Assembly: GCF_024623785.1 (NCBI RefSeq)
Contig: NZ_JANKBZ010000028.1
Location: 78,485 to 142,484 of the forward strand
Length of the DNA: 64,000 nt
Direction: 5' to 3'
Origin: Archangium lipolyticum
Lineage (GTDB): Bacteria > Myxococcota > Myxococcia > Myxococcales > Myxococcaceae
Below, piece by piece: positions 19,756 through 28,897 of this stretch (positions are counted from its first letter, which is position 1; every line of letters begins with the position of its first letter). A model generated the notes under the pieces. It worked only from the letters and a program-made list of their open reading frames with translations. It was not told where the DNA came from and searched no databases. The position numbers and the translations under genes were made by a program.

Positions 19756-20718
19756 TCAACTCCTCCGCATCGCCGCCACGGCGTCCCGGGCGTGGAACAT
19801 GGGGATGAAGCCGAGCTCTTCTTCCGCCCGCTCGCCGTCGGCGACCCAGCCGTAGTGCATGTAGTCGAGCAGCGCCGTGGGGAACCCCGGTCCCCCCAGC
19901 GAGGTCATCGTCTTCAGGGCCGCCCGGTAGAAGGGTCCCGGCAGGGGAAGCGGTTGCCCGCCCGCCTCCCGGATGAGCGCCGACAGCGGCAGCACTCCCC
20001 GGCCCACGATGTTGAATTCGCCCTCCGCGTTGGCGCTGAGGGCCTGGTACAGCGCACGGGCCGCGTCCTCCTCGTGCAGCGCCTGCCAGAGCGGATCGTA
20101 CCCGAGCAGCGTGGGCACCACCCGGTGCGACAGCATCCGCGTCGCCGGGTTGTTCATGTTCGGTCCGAACAGCGGCGCGAAGCGCAGGACGATCACCCGC
20201 GTCTCCGGGTGGCGCTCGCGGAAGGCGCTCACCTGCTTCTCCACCTCGACCTTGTCGGTGACGAAACGGCTGCCGGGGCACCCCATGAGCGGAGTGTCCT
20301 CGCTCAGCAGGGCTGGGTGCTGGCCTCGCGCCCCGTAGAGCGCCGTCATCGAGGGGACGATCAGCCGTGGCACCCGGGCCCGCCCCACCGCGCTCAGCAC
20401 GCTCATGGTGCCGATGACCTCCAGCTCGTGCGCCAGCGAGCCGTCCCGCACCGGCCCGTACAGGAAGGCCAGGTGGTAGAAGATGTCCACGGGCAGCTCC
20501 GCGAGGGCGTCGGACAGCTCGCTCTCCGCGTCGTGCCGCGTGAGGTCCACGCGATGGAAGTCCACCTTGTCTCCGGCGGGCTTGGCCACGTCGAGGACCA
20601 GGATGCTCTCCACGTCGGGGTCGCGCTCCAGCAGCGGTAGCAGCAGCCGGCCCAGGTCACCGGCCGCGCCCGTCACCGCGATGCGCAGCCCCCCCTTGCT
20701 CGCCTGTGTCGCTTCCAT
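19756..20718 (-). CDS. NAD-dependent epimerase/dehydratase-type SDR
   Basis: An extended short-chain dehydrogenase/reductase of about 320 aa. The Rossmann motif TGAAGDLG lies near residue 15 and VLRFAPLFGP in the middle fits the extended family. At the catalytic YxxxK position the sequence reads FVTDK, with Phe where Tyr is expected, so ordinary redox chemistry is doubtful and a binding or atypical role is possible. I use the ATG at 20718. A TTG at 20787, with GGAGG 10 nt upstream, would add 23 residues and cannot be excluded. It lies 2 bp upstream of the acyltransferase gene in one operon, suggesting a shared lipid or envelope role. It is divergent from mutL. Confidence 0.8.
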   Translation of the reverse strand: MEATQASKGGLRIAVTGAAGDLGRLLLPLLERDPDVESILVLDVAKPAGDKVDFHRVDLTRHDAESELSDALAELPVDIFYHLAFLYGPVRDGSLAHELEVIGTMSVLSAVGRARVPRLIVPSMTALYGARGQHPALLSEDTPLMGCPGSRFVTDKVEVEKQVSAFRERHPETRVIVLRFAPLFGPNMNNPATRMLSHRVVPTLLGYDPLWQALHEEDAARALYQALSANAEGEFNIVGRGVLPLSALIREAGGQPLPLPGPFYRAALKTMTSLGGPGFPTALLDYMHYGWVADGERAEEELGFIPMFHARDAVAAMRRS

Positions 20719-20819
20719 AAAGGAGAGGGCGTGATAGCTCAGTTCCCCCACGGTTGTCAGCCGCGATGCGTCAGGATTCCTGGCCAACTTCGCGGGTCCT
20801 CCGCATGATGTGACTTCTC

Positions 20820-22712
20820 ATGGCACGTATCGCCCTTCTCAGCGACACCCTCATCAACAAGATCGCCGCCGGTGAGGTGGTCGAGCGCCCCGCCTCCGTC
20901 GTGAAGGAATTGGTGGAGAATTCCATCGACGCTGGTTCCCACACCGTGCGAGTGGCCCTCGAGCGAGGGGGACTCGGGCGCATCACCATCTCGGATGACG
21001 GGCACGGCATGGGGCCGGAGGACGCGCGGATGTGTCTGGCGCGCCACGCCACCAGCAAGCTGCGCCAGCTGGACGATCTGTTCACCATCAACACCAAGGG
21101 CTTCCGGGGCGAGGCGCTGCCGGCCATCGCGTCCGTGTCGCGCTTCACGCTGCACACCGCCGAGCCCGACGCCCAGGTGGGCACGCGGGTGGTGGTGGAG
21201 GGGGGCAGTGAGCCGCTGGTGGAGGAGGCGCCGCCGCGGGTGGGCACGGTCATCTCCGTGGAGGACCTCTTCTACAACACGCCGGCGCGGCGCAAGTTCA
21301 TGCGCCGGGAGTCCACGGAGCTGCAGCACGCGGAGGAGGCCGTCATCCGGCTGGCGCTCGCGCACCCGGACGTGTCCTTCTTCGTGGAGCACGGGGGCCA
21401 GCAGCTCTTCACCAGCCCGGCGAGCCCGGGAGATCCGCGCGAGCGCATCGCCGCGGCGCTGGGGCCGGGGGTGCACCCGCACCTGGTGCCCGTGGAGGAG
21501 CGGCGGCTGGGCGTGACCGTCACCGGACACATCGCCTCGCCCGAGTACACGCTGCCCAACGCGCGCGGCATCTACACCTTCGTCAACCGCCGCTACATCC
21601 GGGACCGGGGCCTCAACAGCGCCATCCAGCGCGCCTTCCAGGAGTTCCTCGCCGCCGGGCGCCAGCCGGTGGTGGTGCTGTTCATCGACATGGAGCCCCG
21701 GGCGGTGGACGTGAACGTGCACCCGCAGAAGCTGGAGGTGCGCTTCGCCGATGCCCGGGGCGTGGGCGACGCGGTGAACGCCGCCATCGTCCGCGCGCTC
21801 CGGGCCGCGCCCTGGCTGGGCAACAAGGGGGATGGGCTCGCCCCCGAGCCTCCCCGGCAGGCCGCCCACTACGCCATGGCCGTGGAGCGCTTCCTCACCC
21901 GCGCGCAGGAGGCCACGTGGGGTGCGCCGCTGCCGCTGCCCGGCACCCAGGACGCCCCCGGACCCGGGCCCGCGGCGGAGTTCCCCTTCGCCCCCGGGCC
22001 CTCGTCGACAGGGCCCGGCTTCGGCTCCACCTTCGCGCCCGCCTCGCCGCTGCCACCGGGACGCACGCCGGCCTTCGGCCAGGCCCAGCCCCAGCTCAAC
22101 GAGGCCCCGCCGCCGGGCTACTTCGGCGCGCTGCGGCCCATGGGCGTGCTGGGGGAGCGCTTCCACGTCTGCGAGGGGCCCGGTGGCACCCTGGTGGTGC
22201 TGGACGCGCACGCCGCCCTGGAGCGGGTGCGGCTGATGACCTTCCAGAAGGCCCTGGAGGACGAGAAGCCCCCCGTGCCCACGCTCTTCGGCGCCACGGT
22301 GGAGCTGCCCGTCCCGGTGGCCCGGTCACTGGTGGAGGGCCGTGAGGCGCTCGCCCGGTTGGGGCTGGAGGTGGAGCCCTTCGGGGGCACCACGCTCGCG
22401 GTCAAGGCGCTGCCGCCCTCGCTGGTGGGCGCGGACGCCCGGGCGCTGCTGGAGGCCCTGGCCCGCGCGCTGCCTCCGCCCGGCTCGGCGCTGGACGCGG
22501 TGGCCCTCGCCGAGTCCCTCCGGGTGCTTGCCTGCCATGCCGCGCGCCACGCCGAGGGCCAGCTCAGCGACGGCAAGCTCCGGGCGCTGCTCGGCGAGCT
22601 GGACGCGGCGGACTTCCACCCCTCGTGCATCCACGGCACCGTGGTGGTGCTCGAGGTGCCGCTGCTGGAGCTGGAGCGTCGCGCGTTGCGGCCGCCCGGC
22701 CCGAGACCCTGA
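20820..22712 (+). CDS. mutL: DNA mismatch repair protein MutL
   Basis: A GHKL-family ATPase that couples MutS mismatch recognition to downstream repair, 630 aa. The N-terminal ATPase is complete: KIAAGEVVERPASVVKEL, NSIDAG, DDGHGM, ATSK and GFRGEAL, followed by the FVNRRYI and DVNVHPQKLEVRF transducer motifs. A Pro/Gly-rich linker covers about residues 365-440. The C-terminal dimerisation domain has LDAHAALER at 461-469 where nicking MutL proteins carry DQHAxxERxxYE. The Gln and final Glu are missing, and the later ACH and CPHGRP-like blocks are only partly kept (ACHAA, SCIHG), so endonuclease activity is uncertain. It is divergent from the SDR gene. Confidence 0.96.
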   Translation: MARIALLSDTLINKIAAGEVVERPASVVKELVENSIDAGSHTVRVALERGGLGRITISDDGHGMGPEDARMCLARHATSKLRQLDDLFTINTKGFRGEALPAIASVSRFTLHTAEPDAQVGTRVVVEGGSEPLVEEAPPRVGTVISVEDLFYNTPARRKFMRRESTELQHAEEAVIRLALAHPDVSFFVEHGGQQLFTSPASPGDPRERIAAALGPGVHPHLVPVEERRLGVTVTGHIASPEYTLPNARGIYTFVNRRYIRDRGLNSAIQRAFQEFLAAGRQPVVVLFIDMEPRAVDVNVHPQKLEVRFADARGVGDAVNAAIVRALRAAPWLGNKGDGLAPEPPRQAAHYAMAVERFLTRAQEATWGAPLPLPGTQDAPGPGPAAEFPFAPGPSSTGPGFGSTFAPASPLPPGRTPAFGQAQPQLNEAPPPGYFGALRPMGVLGERFHVCEGPGGTLVVLDAHAALERVRLMTFQKALEDEKPPVPTLFGATVELPVPVARSLVEGREALARLGLEVEPFGGTTLAVKALPPSLVGADARALLEALARALPPPGSALDAVALAESLRVLACHAARHAEGQLSDGKLRALLGELDAADFHPSCIHGTVVVLEVPLLELERRALRPPGPRP

Positions 22713-22724
22713 CGGCCTCGGGCT

Positions 22725-23738
<1,014 letters not shown>

Positions 23739-23785
23739 CTACGGTGCGCGACCTGCCTGTAGCACCCTGACGCGAGGAAGAACGC

Positions 23786-23944
23786 ATGCGCGGCGTGATC
23801 ACCCTGCGGGACGTGGTGGCCAACCTGGGCGTGGTCCGCCGGGAGTTCGGGGCCTTGTGCGTGGTGCGGTGCCTGCTCGCCACGCTGTCCCGCCGCCGCA
23901 CCACGTTCCTCGAGGTCGCGCTGCGCCTGAACAAGGACTCCTGA
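23786..23944 (+). CDS. Small basic protein of 52 aa, unknown function
   Basis: This short gene has ATG at 23786, preceded by GAGGAAG at ribosome-binding distance, and stops 3 bp before the ATG of the outer-membrane-type gene. It encodes a 52-aa basic protein (starts MRGVITLRDV) with a hydrophobic, Cys-containing middle (GALCVVRCLLATL) then SRRRTTFLEV. The good ribosome-binding site, tight spacing and codon use support it as real. I do not recognise the family. Confidence 0.6.
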   Translation: MRGVITLRDVVANLGVVRREFGALCVVRCLLATLSRRRTTFLEVALRLNKDS

Positions 23945-23947
23945 CCG

Positions 23948-24637
23948 ATGCGCCGTCTCACCCTCCTCACCGTCCTCCTCGCCGCCACGAGCGCCTCCGC
24001 CCAGGAGGAGCTCGCGCAGCTCGATGGGGTGGGCCGCATCTCCGTCCAGGCCGGCTGGCGGCTGACCTCCAACGACACCTTCTACGACAGCTTCTACGCG
24101 CTGCCCGACTACCGGGGGCTCGAGAACCCCGCCCGCTCCTCGCCGGGTGGACCCTTCCTGGCGGGCTCCTTCGCCTACGCGGCCTCGGAGTTCATCGAGC
24201 TGGGGATCGATCTCTTCGCCACCGGCGAGCAGCTGCGGCTGACGGGGGCCCCCACCATCACCAACGTCACCTACGGCGCGCTGGTGGGGGTGCGCTTGCA
24301 GACGCTGCTGGACTTCCTGACGCCCGAGGGCGTGGTGCCCTTCATCGGCATCCAGAGCGGTCCCACGCTCGCCTACTCGTTCGCCGAGGATGTGGGGCGC
24401 AAGGAAGTGCTCACGCAAGCCTGGGTGGGCACCGTGGGAGCCACCTTCCGCTTCTCCCCGCGCTGGGGACTCACCGCCGAGTACCGCCTGGCCTTCGCCC
24501 GCGGCCAGAGCGCCTTCAACACCCGGGAGGCCTTCAAGAACCTGGCCTCCTACAACGCGGGCGGCAATTGGTTCGCGCTGGGGGTGACGTACATGTTCGC
24601 CCCGGAGCCGGATCGTCCATTCACCTCGCCTCCCTAG
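23948..24637 (+). CDS. Exported outer-membrane beta-barrel-type protein
   Basis: A 229-aa protein with a clear Sec signal peptide (MRRLTLLTVLLAATSASA, predicted cleavage before QEE). The mature part alternates short hydrophobic beta strands and polar turns and ends in an aromatic strand (WFALGVTYMF), as in small outer-membrane barrels such as the OmpW/OprF-barrel type. No enzyme motif is visible. It is co-directional with, and 3 bp after, the 52-aa small gene, so the two are probably co-transcribed. The exact family is not identified. Confidence 0.7.
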   Translation: MRRLTLLTVLLAATSASAQEELAQLDGVGRISVQAGWRLTSNDTFYDSFYALPDYRGLENPARSSPGGPFLAGSFAYAASEFIELGIDLFATGEQLRLTGAPTITNVTYGALVGVRLQTLLDFLTPEGVVPFIGIQSGPTLAYSFAEDVGRKEVLTQAWVGTVGATFRFSPRWGLTAEYRLAFARGQSAFNTREAFKNLASYNAGGNWFALGVTYMFAPEPDRPFTSPP

Positions 24638-24768
24638 CAGGGTGGCGCTTGTCTGGCCCCCTGCCTTCGAGGGATGAACCGGAAATTCCTCGGGGTGAGG
24701 GGCCTGTTCCTGGGGCCGACACACGACGGGTGTGAAAAATCAAAGACCCGCCCGAGGGAGCCCCTACG

Positions 24769-25788
24769 ATGCGCGAAGAGGCCGAGATCATTTCCGGGCC
24801 CAACAGGAAGATGTCCATGGCTGCTGCTGAGACGAAGCCGGAGCAAAGCAACAAGGAACTGAGTGAGATCCGCAAGGAGGTCATCGAGGCCCGCAACCTC
24901 GTGATCAAGACGGACAGCTTGCTCAAGAACCTTCACGCCGAGGTGAAGGCCATTGGCAAGCGTCACGAGGATCTCCAGAAGCGGCAGTGGATCTCCTCGG
25001 GTGTGGCGTACGCGATCTTCGCGGCATTGTGCGTGGCGGGCGCGGTGATGGTGAGCTCGGCGAAGACCTCGACGGCGAGCGCCGAGCGCGAGCGGCTGGA
25101 GAAGACGGTGGCCGAGCTGACGTCGCAGCTGGACAAGCAGCGCACGGAGGTGGCGGCGGTGCAGGTGTCCCAGCGCGCGGCGGCCGAGGTGTACCGGCTG
25201 ATGACGAACCTGCCGGGTGACGAGCGGCTCAAGGGCGTGGACGAGCTGGTGAAGCTCGACACCTCGAAGCTGACGCAGTTGGAGCGCCATGCCCTCAACG
25301 ACAAGGCGACGCAGCTGCGGCGTGAGATTGGTGACGCGGCGTTCGAGCGGGGCAAGACGGCCTTCCGCCGCAACGACATGAAGGCGACCATCGAGGAGAT
25401 GTCGCGCTTCGTGGCGATGAATCCTCCGGCGGAGCAGCTCATGGACGCGTCGTTCTTCCTGGGCGTGGCCTACAACATGGAGAAGAAGCACGACCAGGCG
25501 GTGCCGCTGCTGACGCGCTTCATCGAGGGCGACCGGAAGGCGAAGAACCGCGACTACGCGATGCTGCTGCTGGCGCAGTCCTTCCAGGAGACGAACCAGC
25601 TGGACAAGGCGCTGCAGATGGCCAATGACGGCGTGGTGCAGCATCCGGCCAGCGAGTTCATCCCGCAGTTCCGTGGCCGTATCGCGACGGTGCGGCGGGC
25701 GATGTCGGGTGGCACGGCGGCGGCTCCGGCTCCGGCGGCGCAGCCCGCTGCCCCCGCGGCGCAGCCGGTGGCCCAGCCCGCGCAGTGA
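24769..25788 (+). CDS. Membrane-anchored coiled-coil/helical-repeat protein, unknown function
   Basis: A 339-aa protein with a charged N-terminal coiled coil (about residues 25-70), one transmembrane helix (about 76-96, SSGVAYAIFAALCVAGAVMV), a second coiled coil (about 100-145), then helical repeats resembling TPRs (about 180-310) and an Ala/Pro tail. The topology suggests a short cytoplasmic arm and a larger periplasmic scaffold. The start at 24769 has GAGGGAG 8 nt upstream; an internal ATG at 24811 is the alternative. A strong terminator follows. Confidence 0.7.
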   Translation: MREEAEIISGPNRKMSMAAAETKPEQSNKELSEIRKEVIEARNLVIKTDSLLKNLHAEVKAIGKRHEDLQKRQWISSGVAYAIFAALCVAGAVMVSSAKTSTASAERERLEKTVAELTSQLDKQRTEVAAVQVSQRAAAEVYRLMTNLPGDERLKGVDELVKLDTSKLTQLERHALNDKATQLRREIGDAAFERGKTAFRRNDMKATIEEMSRFVAMNPPAEQLMDASFFLGVAYNMEKKHDQAVPLLTRFIEGDRKAKNRDYAMLLLAQSFQETNQLDKALQMANDGVVQHPASEFIPQFRGRIATVRRAMSGGTAAAPAPAAQPAAPAAQPVAQPAQ

Positions 25789-25794
25789 GCCTTC

Positions 25795-25830
25795 CTCCCT
25801 CTCCCTCTGGGAGAGGGCCGGGGTGAGGGT
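25795..25830. repeat. Palindromic dispersed repeat, copy A
   Basis: CCCTCTCCC-TCT-GGGAGAGGG (25797-25817) followed by a 13-nt tail CCGGGGTGAGGGT. It is one of five copies in the window and lies between a stop codon and an intrinsic terminator. Confidence 0.85.
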
Positions 25831-25842
25831 TGTCCCCTTCGA

Positions 25843-25875
25843 GGGCCCGGGTTCACACCCGGGCCCTTTTCTTTT
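25843..25875 (+). terminator. Strong intrinsic terminator
   Basis: A perfect 10-bp stem (GGGCCCGGGT / ACCCGGGCCC) with a TCAC loop is followed by TTTTCTTTT. It ends transcription of the coiled-coil gene upstream. Confidence 0.9.
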
Positions 25876-25919
25876 CCGGAAAATCACAATGGGCGAAGGG
25901 TGTGTCACAATGAGGGGGC

Positions 25920-26510
25920 ATGTCCCTCCAGCCCGCCATCCGCGGCTTCGTCTGCAGGATGATCCTCGAAGGGGCCCGGGCGCTGCCGGCCGACAAACAG
26001 CGCCGGGTGTTGCCACGGGTCCCCGAGCAGACGCTCGCGCTCATTGAATCCACCCCCCGGATGGGGTGGGTGCCGATGGAGGAGAGCATGAAGCTCACCG
26101 AGGCGCTCCATGCGGCGCTGGGCACTCCGGGCTTCCGTCAATTCCTCTCCGAGCAGTCGGAGCGCATGGCGTCCTACCCGCTGCTGCAGACCTTCTTCGA
26201 TGGCGCGGTGCGGCTCTTCGGCCTGACGCCCCAGGCGCTGCTCAAGTGGTCCACCTACGCGTGGGAGCAGGCGTTCCGCGACAGCGGGCGGCTCGTGTAC
26301 CAGCCCCACCGGGAGTCGACGGAGGGGGGCAGGGTGGAGATGAGGCTGGAGGACGTCCCCCCCCTGTTGCTGCTCGAGGGGACCTTCGCCCAGGCGCTCG
26401 CGGGCGCTTTCGAGATGTTCCTGCGCCGCTGCGAGCGCAAGGGGAGGGTGGAGTTGCGCGATCCCGGCCCGCGGGCCACCCGCTTCGTGTACGACGTCTC
26501 CTGGGAGTAG
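25920..26510 (+). CDS. Conserved-type myxobacterial protein, possibly the TIGR02265/DUF2378 family
   Basis: A 196-aa soluble protein, mostly alpha/beta with no signal peptide or membrane segment. Length, the early FDGAVRLFG/LKWSTYAWEQAFRDSG region and the C-terminal beta-rich RVELRDPGPRATRFVYDVSW remind me of the small paralogous family expanded in myxobacteria (TIGR02265), but I cannot confirm that without a profile search. No catalytic motif is visible. The ATG at 25920 follows GAGGGGG. The membrane Ser/Thr kinase gene follows 84 bp downstream on the same strand. Confidence 0.55.
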   Translation: MSLQPAIRGFVCRMILEGARALPADKQRRVLPRVPEQTLALIESTPRMGWVPMEESMKLTEALHAALGTPGFRQFLSEQSERMASYPLLQTFFDGAVRLFGLTPQALLKWSTYAWEQAFRDSGRLVYQPHRESTEGGRVEMRLEDVPPLLLLEGTFAQALAGAFEMFLRRCERKGRVELRDPGPRATRFVYDVSWE

Positions 26511-26594
26511 CGTCACCCATCAGGGGGGATGTCGCCGGGAGGGTGTGTCGCGGACTCGCCTTGCCGTCCCGGCTCCCGGAGAATGGGGGGGCGT

Positions 26595-28292
26595 ATGCCC
26601 CAGCCCCCTCGTTCAGACACCCTGGCTCCGGTTGGCACCCAGCTTCTCGCCGAGCACCTCCGGGCGGACGCTGCCGCCCGGGAAGCCTCCGTGACCTGGT
26701 TCAACAGTGGGGTGGCCTTCTTCTTCCTCTTGTGTGCGGTGGGCCTGGGCCCGCAGCTGGGGTGGCCCCGGGCCTTCGCCATCATCGGGAGCTGCGCGCT
26801 CTACGGCGTGTACTTCGGGGGGCTGTCGCGGGTGGTGCGGCGGGGGTGGTTCCACCCGGCCATCAGCTGGATCAACGTCTGCCTGGAGACCGGCGCCGGC
26901 GTGTGGCTCTTCGCCTATGACATCATCTTCGCGGATGCGGAGCAGGCGCTGTCCAATCCCGCGGCCGTCCTCTGGAGCACGCTCATCGTGCTCGCGGCGC
27001 TGCGCTCCAAGCGCCTGGCGCTCTTCGCGGGCTGCATCGTGGCCGCCGAGATGCTGCTGCTCTACTTCTTCGTGGCCCTGCCCCGGCTGCCGCCGCCCGT
27101 GCCGGTGATGTTCTCTCCGCCCCTCATGGTGCAGCGCGCCGTCTACTACGTCATCACGGGCGGCATGGCGGCGCTGGTGGCCGGCCACCTCACGCGCAAG
27201 GCCGAGGAGGCCCTGCACGCCATCCGCGCCAAGGATCTGCTGGGCAAGTACTTCCTCCACGAGCGGCTGGGCGTGGGAGGCATGGCCGAGGTGTTCCGCG
27301 CCACCTACAGCCCGGAGGGCGGCTTCGAGAAGGTCGTGGCCGTCAAGCGCATCCTCCCGGCCTACGCGGAGGACGAGGACTTCGTCACGCTCTTCCGCCG
27401 GGAGGCGGAGCTGGGCTCGCTGCTCAACCACCCCAACATCATCCAGGTGCTGGACGTGGGCCGCTTCGCGGACACCTACTTCATGGCCATGGAGCACATC
27501 GAGGGCATGTCCCTGCGCGAGCTGCTCAAGCTCCATGGGCCGCTGCCGCCGGCGGTGGTGGCGTACATCGGGGCCGAGCTGGGCGAGGCGCTCGACTACG
27601 TGCACCGGCGCACCTCGAGCAATGGCGTGCTGCTGCGGCTGGTCCACCGGGACGTCAATCCGCCCAACATCCTCCTGTCACGCATTGGTGAGGTGAAGCT
27701 GGGGGACTTCGGGGTGGCGCGGGCGGCCACCCATGTCGGCATCACCCAGGCCAACCGGGTGCGCGGCAAGCTGGGCTACCTGGCGCCGGAGCAGGTCCGG
27801 GGCGAGTCCTTCGACGGGCGCGCGGATCTCTTCGCGCTCGGCGTCACGCTGCACGAGGCGCTCACGGGACATTCCCTCTTCAAGGGAGTCGACATCTCCG
27901 AACGGGTGAAACCCACCCCGCCTCCGTCGCTCCTGCCGCCCTCGGCCTTCCGCCCGGACGTGCCTCCGGAGCTGGACGCCGCCATCATGGAGTTGCTCCA
28001 GTGGAGGAGCGAGGATCGCACCCCGAGAGGGCAGCGGCTGCGCGAGCGGCTCTGCGGGCTGACGGGAGCTCACGCCCCCTATCCGCACGGACAACAAGCC
28101 CTGGCCCGGCTGATCCAGGAGACGCTGGTGCTCAAGGCGGAGCCGGCGGCCCCGCCCAACGAGGTGCCCGAGACCGCGAGCCCCCCGCAGGCCAGGTGCG
28201 ACGAGGAGTCCACGGCCGTCCTGCGCGTGGGGAACAAGGGCCCGGTGGAGCCGCCGGCACTGCGTGTGGGACAGGGCGGCCGTGAGGAGTGA
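26595..28292 (+). CDS. Membrane-anchored Ser/Thr protein kinase with N-terminal multi-pass domain
   Basis: An eukaryotic-type (Hanks) kinase of about 565 aa. The first 200 residues hold about five or six hydrophobic helices, for example SGVAFFFLLCAVGLG, AFAIIGSCALYGVYFGGL and LALFAGCIVAAEMLLLYFF. The kinase domain starts near residue 216: Gly loop GVGGMAEV, VAVKR Lys, HRDVNPPNILL catalytic loop, DFGVAR, and LGYLAPEQ in the activation segment. HRDVN replaces the usual HRDVK/L, as in many myxobacterial kinases. The order is inverted from the common PknB layout, in which the kinase comes before a single TM helix. The start is uncertain; I chose ATG 26595 over in-frame ATGs at 26583 and 26529. 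Confidence 0.9.
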   Translation: MPQPPRSDTLAPVGTQLLAEHLRADAAAREASVTWFNSGVAFFFLLCAVGLGPQLGWPRAFAIIGSCALYGVYFGGLSRVVRRGWFHPAISWINVCLETGAGVWLFAYDIIFADAEQALSNPAAVLWSTLIVLAALRSKRLALFAGCIVAAEMLLLYFFVALPRLPPPVPVMFSPPLMVQRAVYYVITGGMAALVAGHLTRKAEEALHAIRAKDLLGKYFLHERLGVGGMAEVFRATYSPEGGFEKVVAVKRILPAYAEDEDFVTLFRREAELGSLLNHPNIIQVLDVGRFADTYFMAMEHIEGMSLRELLKLHGPLPPAVVAYIGAELGEALDYVHRRTSSNGVLLRLVHRDVNPPNILLSRIGEVKLGDFGVARAATHVGITQANRVRGKLGYLAPEQVRGESFDGRADLFALGVTLHEALTGHSLFKGVDISERVKPTPPPSLLPPSAFRPDVPPELDAAIMELLQWRSEDRTPRGQRLRERLCGLTGAHAPYPHGQQALARLIQETLVLKAEPAAPPNEVPETASPPQARCDEESTAVLRVGNKGPVEPPALRVGQGGREE

Positions 28293-28312
28293 GGCGGGCT
28301 GGAGCTCTGGCG

Positions 28313-28789
28313 TCAGGACGCTTCCGAGCCGAGCTCCATGCCCAACGCCTCGCTCGCGAAGCGGGCCATGCGTTCGATGAGCTGCTTGTTTTCATCGAGG
28401 ACACTCCCACCGGCCATGTTCGTCGTCGCCTCCAACTTCTCGTTGCAGCGGAGATCCAGGCAGAGGTTCACGCCCACCCGGCGCTTCGCGTCGACATCCG
28501 TGGTGAGCAGCCCGATCTGGTCGGCCGAGCCCGAGGAGCGGCACCAGTCACACACCCGGAGCGCCAGGGCCTTGTCACCCTGCTGATCGCGGCGGAAGGT
28601 GATGCCGGTGGGCCGCTTGCTGCCCGGAGCGGTGAACACGAGGAAGACGCGGACGCCGTAGGGATCCACCCACGCGAGGTAGTCGCGGACGAAGAGGGGC
28701 AGGCGGGTACCCTTGGGCAGCTCGACGTGCTTGCGATCGCGCGAGCGGAATGCGTTCAGAAGCTCTTTCTCGGTCTCGATGCGGAACAT
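28313..28789 (-). CDS. FBP-type treble-clef zinc-finger protein (EF-G-binding-like)
   Basis: A 158-aa protein resembling the FBP_C family (FusB/FusC-like, which bind elongation factor G). It has a Cys pair in VCDWCRSSG and another in LCLDLRCNEK that would bind zinc, with the family's RDYLAWVDP and VFLVFTAPGS stretches before them. In Firmicutes, FusB rescues EF-G from fusidic acid; here that role is only inferred by family. It stands alone, convergent with the Ser/Thr kinase gene 20 bp away. Confidence 0.72.
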   Translation of the reverse strand: MFRIETEKELLNAFRSRDRKHVELPKGTRLPLFVRDYLAWVDPYGVRVFLVFTAPGSKRPTGITFRRDQQGDKALALRVCDWCRSSGSADQIGLLTTDVDAKRRVGVNLCLDLRCNEKLEATTNMAGGSVLDENKQLIERMARFASEALGMELGSEAS

Positions 28790-28897
28790 GTGGATCTGCT
28801 CCAGGTATCACGGGTTGGAACGCCCATGACGAAGCAGAGCCGTACCCTCTGACGGCCATGCTCGCCTGGTGGCTCACGCCGGGAACAGGGTGGAGGC

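Noticed and set aside
19754..20281. Upstream extension of the acyltransferase gene to 776 aa
   Set aside because: The extra part is antisense-frame reading of the SDR gene; a GGAGGAG site fixes the start at 19753.
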